Source: G001797105 sp964528155 (GTDB taxonomy: Bacteria; Chloroflexota; Anaerolineae; Anaerolineales; E44-bin32). Taken from it: 36,517 nucleotides of DNA. The stretch is taken from assembly GCA_964528155.1 (NCBI GenBank), contig CAZGRL010000032.1, positions 1 through 36,517 on the forward strand, written 5' to 3'. The notes beneath the pieces are model-generated. The model was not told the DNA's origin. It did no database searches and was given only the letters and a program-made list of their open reading frames with translations. The position numbers and the translations under genes are program-made. Below, in pieces: positions 35,201-36,517 of the stretch (the first letter of the stretch is position 1; every line of letters starts with the position of its first letter).

Positions 35201-36517
35201 CACCATCGATGTCGTCTGAGAAGGAGCCGGAGAGATCGGCCCCGGCTTCGATGGCGCTGGCCCCGGCCTTCAAATGGAGATCCTCAGAACCAACACTGAG
35301 GGAAACGAACTGGTTGGCAGCGATCTGGTTGATCAGCGAGCCGGCGCCGGCCGCGGTGGCATCTTCGGACATGTTGTAGGACTGGGTCATGCCACTAACG
35401 TTATCCACGAAGTCCGTATCCGTACCACCGTTGTTCATCGAGATTGTGTTCGTGACGGTCATCGTTCCGTTGCGCAGTCTCACCCCATAATTGACCATGC
35501 CATAGACGGTGACGTTCTGCACAGTCACGGTATCAGGCGTGTCGTTGACAAGGACTCCCGCCTCGTCGCCATCGTAGATGATGCTGTTGCGGATCGTGAA
35601 GCTGTCGGTCGTGCTGGCAACGACCGAGGTCCGAGCCCCGTAGGCCGACTGTGCGGGCTCGAAGAAATCGTGGATCAAGAGGCCATCGAACAGTACATTG
35701 GTTGCCTCGCGCACGAAGACAGCCGCATCGCCGTCAATCGTCGGATGATGAAACCGGATAAGCTCCAATCCCTCGACGCGGGTGTAGTCGTCTCGAACGT
35801 CGATGCCGATCTGCGTGTTGGAGCCTCCATCCAGGACCACACCCGTCCCCGCTGTCCCATCATGGCCCTGAGCGGGACCGACGGTGATGCGCATGTAGTG
35901 CGTGGCATCGGTGACGGAGCCGTCGATCAGCACCATCGGATCTGTGGCGGCGACGAATGCGCCGTCGTTGTAGGCAACCCCGATCTCGTTGCGGTTGTCG
36001 GCAACGAGATCTCCCTGCCGATCGCTCTCCCATGCCTGGAAGGTGTTGTAGGCGCGAGTGATCGAGTAGGCCTCGTTGGTGTGGGTTAAGGTCGCGGCCG
36101 TCTGCACGGTGACCTGTGTCGCCGAGTCGCGCGAGAGGATGAAGAAGGTCTCGGAGCCGATGACCAGACGGTCGCCAACACCGACGTTGTTCGGCAGGCT
36201 GGCGCCACCGAAGGTGACGGTGGTGGTGCCAACATTAATGGAAGCGATGCCGGTCGAATAGAGCACACCCGGATTGATCCCGATCGAGCGGTAGTGCGTG
36301 CCGCCCGGCAGCGGCGTGTTGGTCGGGGTCGGTGTGTCGGTCGGCGTCGGCGTAGGCGTATCCGTCGGCGTGGGCGTGTCCGTCGGCGTCGGCGTGGGCG
36401 TATCGCTCGGCGTGGGCGTATCGCTCGGCGTGGGCGTGTCCGTCGGCGTCGGCGTGGGTGTATCCGTCGGCGTCGGCGTGGGTGTGTCCGTCGGCGTCGG
36501 CGTGGGTGTGTCCGTCG
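25071..36517 (-). CDS. Giant mosaic extracellular protein, 5' end outside the window
   Basis: One frame of about 3,814 codons is open to the window edge, so the true start and any signal peptide lie outside. A GTG at 36266 is only an internal codon. Order from the N-terminal side: Pro/Thr linker (36517-36300); a repeating module and right-handed beta-helix (36266-35160); linker (35145-34876); seven delta-60-type repeats (34869-33665); DUF2341 (33612-33260); LamG with a nested module (33260-32310); linker (32285-32065); DUF2341 (32060-31730); LamG (31730-31050); linker; two CSLREA/beta-helix units (30895-29415 and 29415-27935); the module plus a third beta-helix ending in DIGADEF (27930-26600); a DUF2341-like domain (26605-26250); and ~390 unassigned residues ending ...GSEEVP. 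It is probably a secreted adhesin or glycan-binding surface protein. No LPxTG, membrane anchor or known secretion domain is seen at the C-terminus. Confidence 0.88.
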   Translation of the reverse strand, partial: TDTPTPTPTDTPTPTPTDTPTPTPTDTPTPSDTPTPSDTPTPTPTDTPTPTDTPTPTPTDTPTPTNTPLPGGTHYRSIGINPGVLYSTGIASINVGTTTVTFGGASLPNNVGVGDRLVIGSETFFILSRDSATQVTVQTAATLTHTNEAYSITRAYNTFQAWESDRQGDLVADNRNEIGVAYNDGAFVAATDPMVLIDGSVTDATHYMRITVGPAQGHDGTAGTGVVLDGGSNTQIGIDVRDDYTRVEGLELIRFHHPTIDGDAAVFVREATNVLFDGLLIHDFFEPAQSAYGARTSVVASTTDSFTIRNSIIYDGDEAGVLVNDTPDTVTVQNVTVYGMVNYGVRLRNGTMTVTNTISMNNGGTDTDFVDNVSGMTQSYNMSEDATAAGAGSLINQIAANQFVSLSVGSEDLHLKAGASAIEAGADLSGSFSDDIDGDSRPQITAWDMGADEYVPPPATSTPTPTDTPTPTPTDTPTPTPTDTPTPTPTDTPTATPTDTPTPTPTATPTATDTPTPTATGTPTPTPTDTPTPTPTDTPTATPTNTPVPGCFGDNGVVITSVGSGEDYTNWGVLQPDGKVVVVGASDNGTYLDFLVVRYNSDGSLDTTFDGDGIVTTDLGTWSSSAGAVALQSDGKIVVAGWSNNGSSHEFTVVRYNSDGSLDTSFDTDGVVTTDVGIASDEANGVVIQSDGKIVVVGYANNGASDDFAVVRYNTDGSLDTGFDGDGIVTTNFAGGGDRARDVVLQSDGKIVVVGQRGSGGVNDFALARYNTDGSLDTSFDGDGLVNTDFFGDADNGREVVIQSDGKIVVAGRITNGASEDIGLARYNSDGSLDTSFDTDGIVTTPIGSGQDRGEAIALQSDGKILVGGSAFNGTNDDLVLARYNSDGSLDTSFDGDGIVTFDGGYTDDGETVLIQPDGKIILVGHSYNATDDDVSLVRYTSDGSLDNAACGTPTPTPTATATPYVFDPCDFAYRKPITIDHTKVAGNLTGYPVLINLTDTDLRDDARNDGNDILFASSDGSTQLAHEIETFDGSTGDLVAWVEIPSLSSSVDTVIYMYYGYPGLNVATEDPSAVWDSDYLGVWHLSESGNGTVGEYEDSSQYGNNGQGGDGDPLYVPSQVTGSIGYGQDFNIVYTVGDASVALGSNIVTFSGTPPDTPFVPLDIQAGDHLTIDPGGANEESFIVASRDSGTQVTVTSNATTAHAAEAYSLYVRDSKHDFIDVGSDPVLDITGNQITLEAWVQHDVFPAPDGETVYGILNHKGWNDGYSLWMYDDEYQCPISNPLCVTFNLPGSAYSLRTDTVISAGSWHHIVATYDGSTMRVFVDGVQDGNTLPKSDNITPSTTSKAVWLGHGDQPQDQVWSAEWEGQLDEIRISDVARSSAWVTTEFNNESDPSGFYGVGAEELNSSFCGPTATPTSTPTATDTATPTPTATNTPTPTPTATDTPTPTATATETPTPTATPTPTATATDTPTPTATATGSAIMFAQCDWSYRKPITISASQVVANLANFPVLISINSDADLAADAQDDGDDIVFTSSDGTTQLDHEIEYFDGSSGALRAWVRIPSLSSSVDTTIYMYYGNGATLSQENAAGVWTSNYAAVYHLDETPADGTVGGHEDSTGNGNDGTPQNFQDGGGGTTNAAGQIDGADDFGGDDDYVTVASPSGTDPANLLTVSAWVRVDGPISLNGDIISRGDSYVLRVWTDGRVLFSKYNGSTWVNLAPLGVNIIDGGLHYLVAGQNATGMFMYIDGVQVDSNTDTSPIIYSLGPTLEIGRHGNSDPTYPFSGIIDEARIATTGHTTAWIQTEFNNQGSPGTFHSAPGAEEQASSYCSTATPTPTATETASPTPTATDMATATATSTPSPTPTATSTPTTPLLVNSTGDGTDASPGNGVCETSPGNGVCTLRAAIQEGNASPSLDSIQFSIPSGDPGFNGQWWTISLGSALPSLSDNGLQILGFTQATNRGDTNVGQVGTGGTVGVDAEPLPQYERPEIAIDGNGFDGLTISGDTSNILVEGLVIYGANNGLRGTGGAGAGLNRTVRYMFVGPLPDGSNPGAERNQAQGIRLDSPANLSVTSSYVGYNGLGGITGNNSGSTLNVTYCEVFSNDWLDDAHDGIDLNGINGIVQYNLSHDNINMSMAVKNDSGSGIELGSQAAGTGNNLVDNNTVMNNLGAGITIRNGPSGNTVTNNIASGNYVGVAVHVEDSGQTNHNTISHNSIYANSSIGIDLVAGTAAPPYFDGATSNDAGDGDSGSNDLLNFPVIYSAVISGANVTVTGETRPGVTVEFFEADGDITGYGEGQTFIASKVEGSGDDSNGSAGTTDATANQFTFTFAAGSLIVGDDLTATATDLSGNTSEFGLNFTVTGSALMVNSTGDGGDFNPGDDICETGSGNGICTLRAAIEEANASATIDTINFNIPTSDPGYQGAPNFEFTIQPASALPSITDPVTIDGYTQSGAQANTVASPGASDAVLLVELDGSSAGASVSGLTLTAGGSTIRGLVIHSFSGQGIDILSGGTNTIAGNYLGTDVTGTSDLGNGQRGVFIRSADNVIGGTSPADRNLLSGNNDDGIFIYNATATGNIVQGNYIGTDVSGTSSLGNTYDGIDIDNGANSNTIGGTVAGAGNLISGNSSHGIVISDVLSPGGDVVQGNLIGSDATGTLPVPNGTGVAVWHVPGVTIGGTSSGVGNTIAFNTGVGVLLVDAATDPSGIRVSGNSIFGNGDLGIDLEGGTEDGYGVTANDAGDGDTGPNGLLNFPVIYTADISGGNITITGESRPGATIEFFEADGDASGHGEGQRFVASKVEGSGDDSNGSAGTNDATANQFTFTFARGSLIVGDEITATATDASGNTSEFALNVTTTGTMTMYYSVGTTSSALYSGSASASVGNLTLASGASDNIGVGDEIRRGSSRYYITGRNSATEFTIEDSAANGGTPGDVNITFGSTAITIYRAFNSLSAAFGASGANDVDHLNTSNLVAGNFQLNIAAYKDGPDPSKYVRIEEPWVTGPSSYIRVYTPTDSSEVGVSQRHEGTPGSGYRIAPTGPVTDEWFNFILVSTDNGYVRIEGVEIDGSGITNGENLRGLMANDTDGGMQDVRFTDNLIHGLVNSNYDDSDNSRVTGIFLDNSDDSKVANNIIFDLTSVSSAAAGGVRGISSSTSGKTHYVYNNTLYDLQSSSSADNAYGIYDYGSNTIIAYNNYVGLVYAGVAFPEFAFYGNFDTEDYNVAFDSSTNGSHSVNGQSNYSSYFVDLTAGSEDLHLVNDSNGLWGSYGADLDSDANLPITDDIDGDGRDASQPDIGADEFTGIPSLSWWDGSYACRAQITVSAGSTDIAADYPTRFQLDHDALVTAGKALASGDDVRIVYWDGGSWTEVDRTLFDDNQNASAWDQANTTLMFKTVNAISAGNTDTGYYVYYGNASAASPPTNTPSSRRFLAQSMGYSSTTSTTYSQKAGLDFTPTDNSEQWVVVLTWRQEHVGDAGTEQDVGRARVRLNGSTRTGNNNISYRMSGDAWQTFAVVFKVTGTTSTQQVRLDFRADGGEDAIDKAQILAFMIPDPANADIQYAETLTPTTDTFNPTVPQSINFTPSSAGDYVWMANGYFHEAPGGAANGGMYLVDETGSDAQNSDETYISGSDVIVVPITHFEERTLSTSSQTFSFRHQPDDTTGSERMGLTQLLFRSDVFELVETADSPGLSTTGSSAYVNKASLPIAPVGGGEYRDYIYLAVMMHDDASGGTLSSGEWAEIQIDGGQATEANKPMDRTEYDTQIVWAYGEYSPGGSTIDANYAADGGLTAEAQKAHILALRFKEPSSSLGSEEVP
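27640..27930 (-). repeat. Recurring module, copy C, before the third beta-helix
   Basis: This is the third copy of the module described at 36020-36266. It reads YYSVGTTSSAL, NIGVGDEIRRG, YYITGRNSATEFTIED and IYRAFNSLSAAFG, the same landmarks in the same order, with a longer insertion before the last. It leads directly into the beta-helix. Confidence 0.65.
27938..28308 (-). repeat. Duplicated ~120-residue block, copy 2
   Basis: This block ends the second CSLREA/beta-helix unit and matches the end of the first unit (29424-29792) almost residue for residue. Shared stretches are NDAGDGD, LLNFPVIY, EFFEADGD, ASKVEGSGDDSNGSAG, DATANQFTFTFA and TATATD. Many third-codon changes separate the two copies, which suggests an old duplication under selection. 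The block looks like a beta-sandwich with Asp-rich, possibly calcium-binding, loops. Confidence 0.8.
29424..29792 (-). repeat. Duplicated ~120-residue block, copy 1
   Basis: This block ends the first CSLREA/beta-helix unit and is the partner of 27938-28308. It reads VTVTGETRPGVTVEFFEADG, where copy 2 reads ITITGESRPGATIEFFEADG, so identity is high with conservative changes. Confidence 0.8.
30895..31025 (-). repeat. Pro/Thr/Ala-rich linker between LamG and CSLREA regions
   Basis: The stretch encodes short TATPTPTATE-type repeats of Thr, Pro, Ala and Ser. It is probably an extended, possibly glycosylated spacer. Confidence 0.75.
32065..32285 (-). repeat. Pro/Thr/Ala-rich linker between the two DUF2341-LamG units
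   Basis: About 70 residues alternate TPTATATDTP and TPTPTATxTP units. Ala is commoner here than in the N-terminal linkers, which use TPTPTDTP, so the linkers have expanded separately. Confidence 0.8.
32870..33120 (-). repeat. Recurring module, copy B, apparently nested in a LamG domain
   Basis: This copy reads YTVGDASVALGSNIVTFSG, then QAGDHLTI, SFIVASRDSGTQVTVTSNAT and AEAYSLYVRD. It lies between GYGQDFN and DFIDVGSDPVLD. In the second LamG unit the matching stretches (ADDFGGD, DDYVTVAS) are adjacent, so the module sits inside the LamG fold. Confidence 0.65.
33665..34869 (-). repeat. Seven delta-60-type repeats
   Basis: Seven units of about 53 residues follow one another, each built on the frame QSDGKIVVVG ... 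RYNSDGSLDTSFDGDGIVTT. The last unit decays into SLDNAAC. This is the repeat known in databases as the delta-60 repeat, likely to form a beta-propeller-like or solenoid structure. The Asp-rich turns (DGDG, DTDG) may bind calcium. Confidence 0.9.
34876..35145 (-). repeat. Pro/Thr linker with 24-base unit repeats
   Basis: About 90 residues are mostly the 8-residue unit TPTPTDTP, encoded by 24-base near-repeats, with some Ala-containing variants. It links the first beta-helix to the delta-60 repeats. Confidence 0.85.
36020..36266 (-). repeat. Recurring module, copy A, before the first beta-helix
   Basis: The landmarks, in order, are YSTGIASINVGTTTVTFGG, NVGVGDRLVIGSETFFI, SRDSATQVTVQTAA and EAYSITRAYNTFQAWES. 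Two related copies occur at 32870-33120 and 27640-27930. The module is about 75-90 residues, rich in beta-forming residues, and I do not recognise it as a named family. Confidence 0.65.
36300..36517 (-). repeat. Pro/Thr linker running to the window edge
   Basis: Near-perfect 24-base tandem units encode TPTPTDTP, with two TPSDTP variants (near 36400-36430). The minus strand has no stop in any frame here, so the giant gene continues past the window. Tandem repeats of this kind are prone to length change and to assembly collapse. Confidence 0.85.

Noticed and set aside
36264..36266. GTG at 36266 as start of the giant gene
   Set aside because: The frame continues upstream through Pro/Thr repeats to the window end, and no signal peptide follows the GTG.
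34876..36517. Tandem repeats resembling a CRISPR array or minisatellite
   Set aside because: All units keep the reading frame and encode Pro/Thr linkers, with no unique spacers between repeats.

Overview
The window looks like chromosome from a high-GC bacterium, most likely a member of the Chloroflexota (Anaerolineae-like). This is an inference. It rests on the Pro/Thr-rich 'TPTPTxTP' linkers in two unrelated proteins, the RodZ-like protein with a Pro/Thr tail, the LCP protein, and the mix of CSLREA, delta-60, DUF2341 and LamG modules in one giant surface protein. No rRNA, tRNA, CRISPR array, insertion sequence or phage gene was found.

Layout. (1) 1-6.4 kb: a short DUF1232-type membrane protein (+) faces a minus-strand block. 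That block holds rplI, a RodZ-like gene and rimO, with a good sigma70-type promoter and a hairpin leader in front of rplI. Upstream of it lie genes for an NfeD-like protein, an SPFH/slipin protein and a GNAT acetyltransferase, probably one operon. (2) 6.7-10.8 kb: a large GNAT-like protein (-) is divergent from an Lgt-like membrane protein, a nitrilase-fold amidase and NAD synthetase (+). (3) 10.8-14.9 kb (+): an MFS transporter gene broken by a stop, an internal gap and a frameshift; a protein of the family often labelled quinate 5-dehydrogenase; an alkyltransferase-like (ATL) protein with Trp in place of the catalytic Cys; a MobA-like nucleotidyltransferase; and a PAP2 phosphatase. (4) A perfect 27-bp palindrome separates these from ABC-F and LCP genes (-). 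(5) 18.5-22.9 kb (+): a small membrane protein, selA, an M24 metallopeptidase and tsaD. (6) 22.9-24.8 kb (-): a response regulator with a receiver, a PAS-like region and a very long charged, disordered tail. (7) 25.07 kb to the window end (-): one open frame of more than 3,800 codons, still open at the edge. It encodes a mosaic extracellular protein.

The housekeeping parts fit ordinary roles: ribosome assembly and modification (L9, RimO), tRNA modification (TsaD), selenocysteine synthesis (SelA), NAD synthesis, and envelope maintenance (RodZ-like, SPFH/NfeD, LCP, PAP2). The most unusual element is the giant protein. It contains a recurring module of about 75-90 residues that I do not recognise. 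The module occurs three times: twice just before a beta-helix, and once apparently nested inside a LamG domain. The protein also has a duplicated block of about 120 residues, and its last ~390 residues match no family I know.

Limits: all calls come from reading the sequence. No searches, alignments or structure predictions were run, and domain boundaries are approximate.
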